Positions 1-7,938 of a stretch of DNA of 64,000 nt are shown here, piece after piece. The stretch's first letter is position 1. Each line of letters opens with the position of its first letter. The translations under genes and the position numbers were made by a program. Source of the DNA: Acidimicrobiaceae bacterium (lineage in GTDB: Bacteria; Actinomycetota; Acidimicrobiia; Acidimicrobiales; Aldehydirespiratoraceae); NCBI GenBank assembly GCA_009842325.1, contig VYFQ01000002.1:154760-218759 (forward strand). The letters are read 5' to 3'. Below the pieces are notes generated by a model that saw nothing but the letters and a program-made list of their open reading frames with translations, did no database searches and was not told the origin of the DNA.

Positions 1-1
1 C

Positions 2-157
2 TACCGGGTGCTCACGCCGAGCGAGGCGGTGGACTTGGCCCGCAGCACCGGAACGCTCGCCCTCCACCCGCTGGTGGGCGGCATGCCGATCGACGAGGCC
101 TGGTCGAGCGTCCAACTGACGGCCGAACAAGTACTGCCCGCTCTGGCAGACTCATAG
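2..157 (+). CDS. LLM-class flavin/F420 oxidoreductase, C-terminal fragment
   Basis: Only the last 51 codons are in the window, ending at the TAG at 155-157. The tail has a stretch reading LALHPLVGGMPIDEAW followed by a helix ending in EQVLPAL. This is the usual C-terminal end of luciferase-like monooxygenase family proteins, where the substrate-pocket helix is followed by a final helix that packs on the TIM barrel. The gene begins upstream of the window, so cofactor (F420 or FMN) and substrate cannot be judged. It ends 36 bases before a crotonase on the same strand and may share a transcript with it. Confidence 0.6.
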   Translation, partial: YRVLTPSEAVDLARSTGTLALHPLVGGMPIDEAWSSVQLTAEQVLPALADS

Positions 158-193
158 AGCGCACAGGACCGCGCCCGCTATCGGAGGCGTCCC

Positions 194-973
194 ATGGACT
201 ACCAGAACTTGCTGTACAAGCGTGACGACCGCTACGTGACGATCACGCTCAACCGGCCCGAGCGGCGCAACTGCCTGTCGTCGGAGATGCTCGCCGAACT
301 CGACGGGGCCCTGAGGGCCACCGGCGCCGAAGGCGACGTTGCCGGGGTTGTGCTGGCCGCCAACGGGCCGGTGTTCTCCTCCGGCCACGACCTGGCCGAG
401 ATGGCCGAGATGACCGAGGCCGACCTGCGAGAGCTGTTCGCCCTTTGCACCTCGGCCATGACGGCCATGGCCGAGGTCCCGCAGGTGGTGGTGGCCAAGG
501 TTCACGCCCTGGCCACCGCGGCCGGCGCCCAGCTGGCGGCCAGCGCCGACCTGATCGTGGCCAGCACCGAGGCCGCCTTCGCCACCCCCGGCGGCAAGGG
601 AGGGCTGTTCTGCCACACCCCGATGGTGGCGGTGGCCCGGCCTCTGGGTCGCAAGCGGGCTGTGGAGATGGCCCTCACCGGCGACACCGTTGACGCGGCC
701 ACTGCGCTCGAGTGGGGGCTCGTCAACCGGGTGGTGCCGCCGGAGGAGCTTGACGAGGCCACCATGGACCTGCTGGGCCGGGCCACCCGGGGCAGCCGCT
801 ACGCCAAGGGCATCGGCAAGCAGACCCTCTACGCCCAGATGGACATGGCTGTCGACGATGCCTACGAGCTGGCCATGGACGTGATGGCGACCAACGCGGC
901 CCGCGGCGACGGCGCCGAGTGGCCCAAGGCCTTCATCGAGAAGCGCCGCCCCGTCTGGACCCACACCGGCTAG
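194..973 (+). CDS. enoyl-CoA hydratase/isomerase family protein (ECHDC3-like)
   Basis: The 259-residue protein has the crotonase fold length and order. An N-terminal strand leads to ITLNRPERRNCLS, the first oxyanion-hole segment is SSGHDLAEM (about residues 60-68), and the second is the AATAAGAQLAASADLIVA helix. A conserved GLFCHTP segment follows, then TGDTVDAATALEWGLVNRVV. GLFCHTP resembles the ECHDC3 subgroup, where the catalytic glutamates of true hydratases are not conserved, and no Glu is evident at those positions here. Hydratase activity is therefore doubtful; an editing, thioesterase-like or isomerase role is possible. The ATG at 194 has GGAGG seven bases upstream. It follows the LLM fragment and may be cotranscribed. 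Confidence 0.88.
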   Translation: MDYQNLLYKRDDRYVTITLNRPERRNCLSSEMLAELDGALRATGAEGDVAGVVLAANGPVFSSGHDLAEMAEMTEADLRELFALCTSAMTAMAEVPQVVVAKVHALATAAGAQLAASADLIVASTEAAFATPGGKGGLFCHTPMVAVARPLGRKRAVEMALTGDTVDAATALEWGLVNRVVPPEELDEATMDLLGRATRGSRYAKGIGKQTLYAQMDMAVDDAYELAMDVMATNAARGDGAEWPKAFIEKRRPVWTHTG

Positions 974-1006
974 CCCGCCGGAGCGTGCCACGGCGGCCGC
1001 GGACGG

Positions 1007-2344
1007 TCAGCGGCCGTCCACTGACCAGTGCCAGGGCTCGCTTGGGAGGTTCTTGAGACCGAACTGGGGGGCGAGACGCTGGAGCGCCTGGAACACAGCG
1101 CTGTTGCGGCTGGTAATGAGCCGGCCGTTGTTCGTCAGGTCGATGGCCAGGCCCCTCTCGTGGTTGCTCCGGCCCGGCCGAGCGGTGGGGGGCCGGCAGG
1201 TGCTGGAAGGCTTGCTCCAGATCTCCCATTCGGACGTCCCGCAGTTGGACCGGCGCAGGTTGATCTGCTCCCGGGCGGTCCGGTATCCCCAACCGCCCAG
1301 GTTGAAGCCCTCTGCCTCCATGGCTGCGACCAGGCCGTCGACCGCTTCCGCAATCTGTTCATGCACCTCGAAGCCGCGCACCCACACGAGCGGCAGGTCC
1401 GAATCGGACGGATCCACCGACTCGGCCAGCTCCCGTCCCTCAGCCGCCTCCCGCTCGGCCCTGAGACGGGCCTCCTCGGCTCTACGCCTAGCCTCCTCCG
1501 CCCGGCGGCGGGCCTCCTCCTCGGCCCGCTGGCGGGCCAGCGCGTCGGCGATCCGGCGTTCGGCTGCCTCGATCTCCGCGGCCAAGTCCGCGTCCAGCTG
1601 CCTGATCGTCTGGACCTCGTACAGGCGCCTCTCGACGCGCTCCTCGGCCGCCACCGACAACTCGGCCTCGCGGTCGACGGCCGTTCGTAGGTCGGCGAGG
1701 ATCAGGGCCGCCGCCCGGCGGTGAGCCTCGGCCGCGTCAGCCGCCTCGACGGCTTGGAGCCGCCAGCGCTCCAACTCCTCGCCTATCCGGCGCAACTCGT
1801 CGATGTCGTCGATCCGGCTGCCGGTGGCGAACCCGGCCAGTGCTTCCTCCCGGGCGTTCTGCCACGGGTCGGAGCCGAGCACGCTGAACGTTCCGGTCGG
1901 CGCCTGGAAGGAGACGTACGACTCGATCACCGCCTCTCGCAGACCCTCCTGGGTGGCGAGCAGTTCGTCTTCAAGTTCCGAGATCCTGGCTTCGGCCTCC
2001 CTCACGATGGCCTCGGCGTCCATCACGGCCCGCTCGGCCTCGTCGAGGGCCGCCTGCTGGGCGTCAACCGACGCCTGGGCCTTGTTCAGCGCGTCGATCA
2101 AGTCCTCGGCCTCGGCCGTAGCCGCGTCGAGGCTTCCGGCCGCGGCCTCCGCCGCCTTGTCCAGCTCCTCGCGCTGGGCCTTGGTGTCCCTGACGACCTG
2201 CCGGCCCTGCCTGATGATCTCCTCGTCACTCTGGGCGGAGGCGGACCCCGCCGCGGCCGCCACCGTCAACAGGAGCGCGAGCACGGCCAGCCCGCGGCGC
2301 CGGCGGGCCGGACGGAACGAACGGCAGGGGGATCTCACGGTCAT
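1007..2344 (-). CDS. secreted coiled-coil M15-family peptidase (D-Ala-D-Ala carboxypeptidase-like)
   Basis: 445 residues when started at the ATG at 2344; an upstream TTG at 2365 is possible. An Arg-rich n-region, a hydrophobic core (LAVLALLLTVAAAAG) and SASA-Q form a signal peptide. Residues about 30-310 are a long Glu/Ala/Arg coiled coil like the N-terminal part of PcsB/RipA-type wall hydrolases. The C-terminal 110 residues carry the VanY/M15 zinc motifs SNHERGLAIDL and EPWHW. The predicted role is cleavage of peptidoglycan stem peptides outside the membrane, with the coiled coil probably controlling access to the active site. It is convergent with the crotonase and divergent from the next LLM gene. 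Confidence 0.82.
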   Translation of the reverse strand: MTVRSPCRSFRPARRRRGLAVLALLLTVAAAAGSASAQSDEEIIRQGRQVVRDTKAQREELDKAAEAAAGSLDAATAEAEDLIDALNKAQASVDAQQAALDEAERAVMDAEAIVREAEARISELEDELLATQEGLREAVIESYVSFQAPTGTFSVLGSDPWQNAREEALAGFATGSRIDDIDELRRIGEELERWRLQAVEAADAAEAHRRAAALILADLRTAVDREAELSVAAEERVERRLYEVQTIRQLDADLAAEIEAAERRIADALARQRAEEEARRRAEEARRRAEEARLRAEREAAEGRELAESVDPSDSDLPLVWVRGFEVHEQIAEAVDGLVAAMEAEGFNLGGWGYRTAREQINLRRSNCGTSEWEIWSKPSSTCRPPTARPGRSNHERGLAIDLTNNGRLITSRNSAVFQALQRLAPQFGLKNLPSEPWHWSVDGR

Positions 2345-2428
2345 GGTGTTGTCACCGCCCGCCAAGAACCGCGCCCAAGCTACCAGGGTGGGTGACCCGA
2401 CAGCGGGCGTGCGGCGGACGGGGGCGGT

Positions 2429-2434
2429 TAGCGT
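2429..2434 (+). promoter_or_regulatory. -10 hexamer TAGCGT of a leaderless-type promoter
   Basis: TAGCGT ends 6 bases before the GTG at 2441 and no Shine-Dalgarno sequence precedes that GTG. A transcript starting at or next to the start codon is expected, as is common in Actinobacteria. The same arrangement recurs at 4789, 12455, 37697, 60474 (minus), 60566 and 61358. Confidence 0.45.
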
Positions 2435-2440
2435 GCACGC

Positions 2441-3454
2441 GTGCAGCTAGGCCTGACGCTGGGTTACTGGAGCCGGGCCATGCCCGACGGTGTGGTGGAG
2501 TTGGCCGCCGCCGCTGAGCGGGCCGGGTTCGACGCGGCCTGGACCGGAGAGTCCTGGGGCTCCGACGCGTTCTCGCCGCTCGTGCTGATCGCCGCGGCCA
2601 CCGAGCGGATCCGGCTCGGCACCGGCGTCGCGCAACTCGCGGCCCGGACCCCCACGGCCACAGCCATGCACGCCATCACCCTCGACCACATATCCGGAGG
2701 GCGGGCGATCCTCGGGCTGGGCGTCTCCGGACCCCAGGTGGTGGAGGGTTGGTACGGCCAGCCTTCGGAGCGGCCTCTGGCCCGCACCCGCGAGTACGTC
2801 GAGATCCTGCGGCGCGTCTTCGAGCGCAGCGGTCCACTCGAATTCGCCGGGGAGCACTTCCAGCACCCCTACACCGGTCCGGGCGCGGAGGGCCTCGGCA
2901 AACCGCTCAAGGTCATGACCCACCCACTGCGACCCATCCCGATCTGGATCGGGGCCGAGGGACCCCGCAACGTGGCCCAGACCGTCGACATCGCCGACGG
3001 ATGGCTCCCGCTGTACTACTCGCCGATGCGTCCCGAGGTGTACGCCTCGCAGCTGGCCGCCGCCCCGGAGGGCTTCGAGATCGCGGTGCACACGACGATG
3101 AGGGTGTGCGACCTCGGCAGCATTGCCGACGCCCTCTGGCCGGTGCGAGCCAGCCTGGGCTTCTACATCGGCGGCATGGGGGCCGAGGGTCAGAACTACC
3201 ACACCAAGCTGATGGCCCGGATGGGATACGAGGAGGCGGCCCACGAGGTCCAGCGGCTCTTCCTTGAGGGGCGCCGGGACGACGCCATCGCGGCCGTGCC
3301 CGAGGAGTTCGCCGATGAGATCTCGCTGGTCGGCCCGGTCGGGCGCATCCGGGAGCGGCTGCAGGCCTGGGAGGAGTCGCCGGTCACGATGCTGAACGTG
3401 GCCGCCCGTTCCGAGCAGGAGTGCCGGCAGGCGGTGGAGCTCGTCAAGGGCTGA
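2441..3454 (+). CDS. LLM-class F420-dependent oxidoreductase
   Basis: The 337-residue protein has the bacterial luciferase-like TIM barrel. It starts MQLGLTLGYW, has ERIRLGTGVAQLAARTPTATAMHAITLDHISGGRAILGLGVSG (given here by its features: the GTGV strand, then the LDHISGGR and LGLGVSGPQV cofactor segments), and continues with PIWIGAEGPRN and a substrate-pocket end ISLVGPVGRIRERL. This arrangement is typical of the F420-linked actinobacterial subgroup; the presence of cofC in the window agrees with F420 production. The reaction is probably a hydride transfer to or from an unidentified metabolite. The GTG start follows a leaderless-type -10. It is convergent with a second LLM gene 34 bases downstream. 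Confidence 0.85.
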   Translation: MQLGLTLGYWSRAMPDGVVELAAAAERAGFDAAWTGESWGSDAFSPLVLIAAATERIRLGTGVAQLAARTPTATAMHAITLDHISGGRAILGLGVSGPQVVEGWYGQPSERPLARTREYVEILRRVFERSGPLEFAGEHFQHPYTGPGAEGLGKPLKVMTHPLRPIPIWIGAEGPRNVAQTVDIADGWLPLYYSPMRPEVYASQLAAAPEGFEIAVHTTMRVCDLGSIADALWPVRASLGFYIGGMGAEGQNYHTKLMARMGYEEAAHEVQRLFLEGRRDDAIAAVPEEFADEISLVGPVGRIRERLQAWEESPVTMLNVAARSEQECRQAVELVKG

Positions 3455-3488
3455 GACGCCCCGCCAGTCTGGTTCCCCGGCGTGTGTC

Positions 3489-4703
3489 TCAGTGCCGGTA
3501 GGGGATGGGCATCGACGCGCTGGGAGGCGGAGTCGTCTTGATGTCCGGCGGCGGCGCGTTCCACTCCGGGTACTTGCGCACCGCGTTGGCCCGGTACTTC
3601 TCGGTGGAGTGCACCCGGTCTGGGTCGAACTCCGGGATCACCTGGTCGCCGAAGATCTCGATCATCTCGAGGATCTCCTCGTACTCGAAGCCCTCGTTGG
3701 GCAGGCCGAACACCAGCTGGTCGGTGCCCACGGCCACATACGACTTCTCCAGTTGCTCGCACACCTCCTCGGGCGTGCCGCACAGCATGTAGCCGGCGTC
3801 GATGGCGAAGTCGAGGGTGGCCTCGTCGGGCAGGCCGGTGGGCGGCTCGGGCCAGGTGGGCGCGCCCTCCCGCTTGGGGATGGTGTCGTGGTACAGACAC
3901 ACCATCGAGTAGAGGTAGCCCCGGCCGTGCATCAACGCGATCTCCCGGGCCCGGTCGCGGTCCTCGAGGCAGATGACGGCGTTGGTCATCATCACGTTGT
4001 CGTTCATGTAGGAGCCGTGGGGCTCGGAGCACTCCGCGACGGCCTCCTTGTAGCTGTCGATGCGGCCCTTGAGGGCGGGAGCGGGCTCGAAGTTGAAGGC
4101 GATGGCGCCGATGCCCATGCTGCCGGCAGTGGCGAACGTGGCCGGGTTGCCGCAGGCCACCCACAGCGGCGGGTGGGTGCCGTCGAGGGGCTTGGGGAGG
4201 ATGTTGTGGTTGGGCGGCACGTGAAAGTGCTCGCCCTCGTAGGAGTAGTCCCGCTGGGCCCACATGCGGGGGATCTCGGCCATCACCTCGTTCCACATGG
4301 CCTTGGTCTCGGAGGTGACGGTGCTGTTGAAGGTGGCCACCTCGTGGCTGCCCGCGCCCCGGCCAGTGCCGAACTCGAAGCGTCCCTCGCAGAAGTGGTC
4401 GAGCATGGCGGCCCGCTCGGCGATGCGAACCGGATGCTCCTTGGTGGTGGGCAGGCTGGTGATGGCCGTGCCCAGGTGGATGTATTCGGTCTGGGCCGCG
4501 ATCCAGCCGATCATCACCTCCGGTGCCGACATGTGGCTGTACTCGGTGAGACAGTGGTGCTCCCCGAACCAGGCGAACTTCCAGTTGTGCTTGTCGGCCA
4601 GGATCGGGTACGACGCCTCGCGCATCAGCATGAGGTGCTCGTGCTCGGGGATGTGCGCCGAGGGGCCCGGTATGTAGCCGTTCTGGAATATCCCGAACTC
4701 CAT
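3489..4703 (-). CDS. LLM-class flavin-dependent oxidoreductase (404 aa)
   Basis: This longer luciferase-family protein starts MEFGIFQNGYIPG and has FAWFGEHHCLTEYSH, LGTAITSLPTTKEHPVR and FEFGTGRGAGSHEV. The W-x-EHH segment and the GTGRG cofactor loop place it with FMNH2-type monooxygenases (alkanal/limonene-type) rather than the short F420 enzymes. An AGGGAGG Shine-Dalgarno sequence sits a few bases upstream of the ATG at 4703, unlike its leaderless neighbours. The C-terminal 25 residues are Pro-rich (PPPDIKTTPPPSAS) and probably disordered. It is divergent from the methyltransferase at 4802. Substrate unknown. Confidence 0.85.
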   Translation of the reverse strand: MEFGIFQNGYIPGPSAHIPEHEHLMLMREASYPILADKHNWKFAWFGEHHCLTEYSHMSAPEVMIGWIAAQTEYIHLGTAITSLPTTKEHPVRIAERAAMLDHFCEGRFEFGTGRGAGSHEVATFNSTVTSETKAMWNEVMAEIPRMWAQRDYSYEGEHFHVPPNHNILPKPLDGTHPPLWVACGNPATFATAGSMGIGAIAFNFEPAPALKGRIDSYKEAVAECSEPHGSYMNDNVMMTNAVICLEDRDRAREIALMHGRGYLYSMVCLYHDTIPKREGAPTWPEPPTGLPDEATLDFAIDAGYMLCGTPEEVCEQLEKSYVAVGTDQLVFGLPNEGFEYEEILEMIEIFGDQVIPEFDPDRVHSTEKYRANAVRKYPEWNAPPPDIKTTPPPSASMPIPYRH

Positions 4704-4788
4704 GGACCCTCCCTGGGTGGATGGCAGGCAGTAGGCGGCTGTCGGCAGTGAGGCTAACGGACAGAACCATTGCCCTGGTCGGCCCAGT

Positions 4789-4794
4789 TAGGGT
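4789..4794 (+). promoter_or_regulatory. -10 hexamer TAGGGT of a leaderless-type promoter
   Basis: TAGGGT is followed by seven bases and then the GTG at 4802. This decides the start over the longer reading frame that opens at 4721. There is no Shine-Dalgarno sequence. Confidence 0.5.
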
Positions 4795-4801
4795 CGGCGA
4801 G

Positions 4802-5395
4802 GTGAACCGGTGGTGGGAGATCGGCGGCGCGGCCCACGGCGGCGTCTACGACGACCGCTGGCGGCGCATGGAGGCCAGGGGTGAGTGGGTCCACGGTGAG
4901 GCGGACCTGGTGAGCTGGTTCGAGCCGGCCTCGGTGCTGGATGCCGGCTGCGGCACGGGCCGGGTCGCCATCGAGCTCGACCGCCGGGGCATCGACGTCG
5001 TGGGCGTGGACCTCGACACCCGCATGCTGGAGGAGGCCCGCAGCAAGGCCCCGCATGTTCCGTGGATCCTGGGCGACCTCGCCGATGTGGAGATCACTGC
5101 GCCCGGCGCGGTCGAAGGGAGGCGACAGTTCGACCTGATCGTGCTGGCCGGCAACGTCATGGTGTTCGTGGAGATCGGCACCGAGGCGGCGATCGTGGCC
5201 AACATGGCCAGCCACCTGGGTCCGGGCGGGCGGCTGGTGTCCGGCTTCCGCTTGGGGCTCAGCCCGCTGACCTTTGATGACTACGACCGGTTCGCGGCCA
5301 GCGCCGGCCTGGAGTTGGAGTACCGCTGGACCACCTGGGACCGCGAGCCCTTCGACGGCGGCAGCTACTCGGTGACGGTCCACCGCCGGCCGTAA
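4802..5395 (+). CDS. class I SAM-dependent methyltransferase
   Basis: The 197-residue protein has motif I VLDAGCGTGR (about residues 45-54), an acidic motif II end VVGVDLDTRML and a later strand DLIVLAGNVMVF, followed by GGRLVSGFRLG. These mark a Rossmann-fold methyltransferase. The acceptor is not identifiable, and there is no targeting signal. The GTG at 4802 is preferred because a TAGGGT -10 element lies 7 bases upstream and homology begins there. It ends 5 bases before the inositol-phosphatase-like gene, so the two are probably one transcript. Confidence 0.85.
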   Translation: MNRWWEIGGAAHGGVYDDRWRRMEARGEWVHGEADLVSWFEPASVLDAGCGTGRVAIELDRRGIDVVGVDLDTRMLEEARSKAPHVPWILGDLADVEITAPGAVEGRRQFDLIVLAGNVMVFVEIGTEAAIVANMASHLGPGGRLVSGFRLGLSPLTFDDYDRFAASAGLELEYRWTTWDREPFDGGSYSVTVHRRP

Positions 5396-5400
5396 GACGT

Positions 5401-6147
5401 GTGAACACCGGCGGAGACGATCACGCCCTGGCGGCGCGGCTGGCCCACGAGTGCGGCCAGCGGCTGCTCGACCTGCTGAGCGATCCCGCCGCGCCGCAGG
5501 GTTGGGGCCTGGAGGACTCCGGCGACCGGCTGGCCCACGAGTTCCTCACCCAGGAGTTGGCCCGCCTGCGGCCGGGCGACGCGGTGCTGTCCGAGGAGGG
5601 CCGCGACGACCGTCGGCGGCTCGACGCCGATCGGGTCTGGATCCTCGACCCACTCGACGGCTCCTACGACTTCGGCGTGACCGGGGCGTGGTCGGTGCAT
5701 GTGGCGCTGTGCGAGCGGGGCGTCCCGGCCGCGGCCGCGGTGGCCGTGCCCGCCTGGGGAACCACCTTCGCCACCGATCCGCCGCCGGAGCCCACCATGT
5801 GCCGGGTCGGGCGCCGCCGGATCGTGGTGGCCAGGTCCCGGGGCTACAGCGACGGCCGCAGGCTGGCCGACCGCCTGGACGCCGAGGTGGTGACCATGGG
5901 CTCGGCGGGGGTCAAGGCGATGGCGGTGGTACGGGGCGAGATGGACGCCTACGTGCATGCCGGCGGGCTCTACGAGTGGGACACCTGCGCGCCGGCCGCG
6001 GTGGCCTTGGCCGCCGGTCTGCACGCCTCTTGCGTCGACGGCTCGCCGCTGCGGTTCAACAACCCGCGCCCGCACACCCCCGGCCTGGTCATCTGCCGCC
6101 CCGACTTCGCCGACGAGCTGCTGGGTGCCCTCGCTCCGGTCGCCTAG
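5401..6147 (+). CDS. inositol monophosphatase / 3'(2'),5'-bisphosphate nucleotidase (CysQ-type) family
   Basis: The 248-residue protein of the lithium-sensitive phosphatase superfamily has metal-binding motif VLSEEGRDD (acidic residues), motif WILDPLDGSYDFG, and the late segment YEWDTCAPAAVALAAG with the second WD metal motif. Magnesium-dependent hydrolysis of a small phosphate ester is expected. CysQ-type activity on 3'-phosphoadenosine 5'-phosphate is plausible in actinobacteria, but inositol or fructose phosphates cannot be excluded. It starts at GTG, 5 bases after the methyltransferase stop. It is convergent with the lipid kinase, with a palindromic element between them. Confidence 0.82.
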   Translation: MNTGGDDHALAARLAHECGQRLLDLLSDPAAPQGWGLEDSGDRLAHEFLTQELARLRPGDAVLSEEGRDDRRRLDADRVWILDPLDGSYDFGVTGAWSVHVALCERGVPAAAAVAVPAWGTTFATDPPPEPTMCRVGRRRIVVARSRGYSDGRRLADRLDAEVVTMGSAGVKAMAVVRGEMDAYVHAGGLYEWDTCAPAAVALAAGLHASCVDGSPLRFNNPRPHTPGLVICRPDFADELLGALAPVA

Positions 6148-6151
6148 CCGC

Positions 6152-6198
6152 GAATTGGCAGCGTTGTGCACGGCATGCGTGCATTCTGCTGCCAATTC
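6152..6198. repeat. dispersed palindromic element, copy 1
   Basis: 47 bases with perfect 11-bp arms GAATTGGCAGC / GCTGCCAATTC and a second inner stem TGCAC / GTGCA around GGCATGC. It lies between two convergent genes and contributes the first bases of the kinase stop codon. Related copies are at 59279, 61213 and 61285. It could act as a bidirectional terminator. Confidence 0.8.
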
Positions 6199-7075
6199 AG
6201 GGGCTAGCCCCCGCGGCGATCTGGAGGGCGCCGGGCACGACCTCCAACCTGATGGGCGCGGGGCCGAACTCCTCGCCGTCGCCGACCAGGTCCATCTCGC
6301 CCTCGATAGTGACGGTGCGCCCCCGCATCATGTGAACTTGGCGGTGGCCGACATGGCCGCCCTCGAACACCTTCGGAAGCAGGCGCAGCATGGTGGTCCG
6401 ACTGGCCGGGCCCACGGCGCACACGTCGATCAGGCCGTCGGCGGGGTCGGCGTCGGGGCAGATGGCCATGCCGCCCCCGAAGGTCCTCGTGTTGTTCACC
6501 GCGAACAGGGCGCTGCGCAACTCGGTGCGCTGCCCGTCGACGGTGACGATCAGCTCACGGTGCCGCAGTCCCGGCATGGTCAGCAGGGTGGCCACCGTGT
6601 AACGGCTCGGCCCCTTCGGGAAGCGCATCCGGTCGGCCCTGACGTTGACATCGACGCTGAAGCCGCCGGTCACGCTGAGCGTCACCCACCTCTGCCGGTC
6701 GGTGCGGATGGCGTCCACCGGCCGGGTCGGTCCCAGCGCGGTGGCCGTGGCCTCCTCGACGCTCAGGCCGAACAGCCCGAAGGCCCGGGCGAAGTCGTTG
6801 CCGGTGCCCGCGGGCACGATGCCCAGGGCCGTGCCGGTACCGGCCACCCCCTGGGCGGCGAGGTTCAGAGTGCCGTCACCGCCCACCGCGATGAGCCGCT
6901 GCGCGCCCGCAGCCACCACGGCCCGGGCCGCGTCGGCCGACTCCTCCGCGGAGGACCCGCTGATGTCAACCGGCGTGTGGCCGGCCTGCTCGATAACCCG
7001 GCGAACAACCGGCGCGGCCGCCGCGGCCCGACCTCGACCCCCCCGGGGGCTAACCAGCATATGAACCTCGCCCAC
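6197..7075 (-). CDS. diacylglycerol/sphingosine kinase family lipid kinase
   Basis: About 292 residues with the DAGK catalytic signature: an N-terminal strand HMLVSPRGGRG, then LIAVGGDGTLNLAAQGV and LGIVPAGTGNDFARA, and a C-terminal half with GDGEEFGP. It should phosphorylate a lipid hydroxyl (diacylglycerol or similar) at the membrane face with ATP. The start is uncertain: GTG at 7075 keeps the full first strand (VGEVHMLVSP), whereas ATG at 7060 would trim it. The stop codon lies within the right arm of a dispersed palindrome. It follows two SDR genes on the same strand 50 bases downstream of the second. Confidence 0.83.
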   Translation of the reverse strand: MGEVHMLVSPRGGRGRAAAAAPVVRRVIEQAGHTPVDISGSSAEESADAARAVVAAGAQRLIAVGGDGTLNLAAQGVAGTGTALGIVPAGTGNDFARAFGLFGLSVEEATATALGPTRPVDAIRTDRQRWVTLSVTGGFSVDVNVRADRMRFPKGPSRYTVATLLTMPGLRHRELIVTVDGQRTELRSALFAVNNTRTFGGGMAICPDADPADGLIDVCAVGPASRTTMLRLLPKVFEGGHVGHRQVHMMRGRTVTIEGEMDLVGDGEEFGPAPIRLEVVPGALQIAAGASP

Positions 7076-7125
7076 GGCGCCCGGTCTACCACCGCTTCGG
7101 GGGCACCGCCGCGCGTCGGGGCTTC

Positions 7126-7938
7126 CTACAGGCCTAGGAAACCTCCGCCGTCGGCGACGATGGTCTGGCCGGTGACGTAGCGGGCGCTGCTGGAGGCCAG
7201 AAACACCGCCACCGGGCCGATGTCGGCCGCCGCGTCGCCCAGGCGGCCCAGCGGGGTACGGGCGACGAGGCGGGTCTCGAGGTCGGGATTGGCGGTCACG
7301 GCCGCTTCCATGGCCGGCGTGAGGGCCACCGGGGCGATGGCGTTGACCCGCACACCGTCCGGACCCCACTCCCGGGCCAGGCTCTTGACGATCCCGCGCT
7401 GGGTCGCCTTCACCGTCGCATAGATCGGCAGGTTGGCCGACCCCTCCACACCGGCCGGCGAAGTCAGCAGGATCAGCGTTCCGGGCCGCCGCCGCAGGTG
7501 GGGCAGCGATGCCCGAGCACATAGGAAGCTCGCAGTGGTGGCGGTGGCGATCTGGGGCCGGATCATGTCGCTTCGGGTGAACTGCACCCCTCCGGGCCGT
7601 CCCGCGGGGGCCACGGCGTTGTGGACCATGATGTCGAGCCCGCCGAAGCGCTTCACCGCTTCATCCACCGTGGCCTCCACGTCGGCCGCCTCGGTGACAT
7701 CGCAGCGCACGAAGACGGCCTCGTGGCCGGCTGCACGGATTGACTCGGCGGCGGGCTCGCCGTTGGCCGCCCTCCGGGCCGCGATCACGACCGCGGCCCC
7801 CGCCGCGGCCAGTGCGCTGGCGATCCCGGCCCCGATGCCCTGCCCGGCCCCGGTGATGATCGCTACCTGGCCTTCGAGCACCCGGCCGCCCGTTCGCGGC
7901 TCGGCCTTACCTCTCTCAGCCATGGTGTCCCCGGTCAT
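7126..7938 (-). CDS. short-chain dehydrogenase/reductase
   Basis: 270 residues with the classical SDR features: TGAGQGIGAGIA dinucleotide loop, RCDVTEA, an IMVHNAVAP segment (the NNAG equivalent), and YATVKATQ as the YxxxK catalytic pair. The end is VTGQTIVADGGGFLGL. The catalytic Ser position holds LLTSPAG. It is probably NAD(P)-linked; substrate unknown. The ATG at 7938 overlaps the upstream SDR stop (ATGA), suggesting translational coupling; an alternative ATG at 7923 has GGGGA upstream. Co-occurrence with a partner SDR lacking a clear active site suggests a heteromeric pair. Confidence 0.85.
   Translation of the reverse strand: MTGDTMAERGKAEPRTGGRVLEGQVAIITGAGQGIGAGIASALAAAGAAVVIAARRAANGEPAAESIRAAGHEAVFVRCDVTEAADVEATVDEAVKRFGGLDIMVHNAVAPAGRPGGVQFTRSDMIRPQIATATTASFLCARASLPHLRRRPGTLILLTSPAGVEGSANLPIYATVKATQRGIVKSLAREWGPDGVRVNAIAPVALTPAMEAAVTANPDLETRLVARTPLGRLGDAAADIGPVAVFLASSSARYVTGQTIVADGGGFLGL

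Noticed and set aside
2345..2365. TTG at 2365 as the start of the M15 peptidase
   Set aside because: The signal peptide fits the ATG at 2344 well and the extra residues add nothing recognisable.
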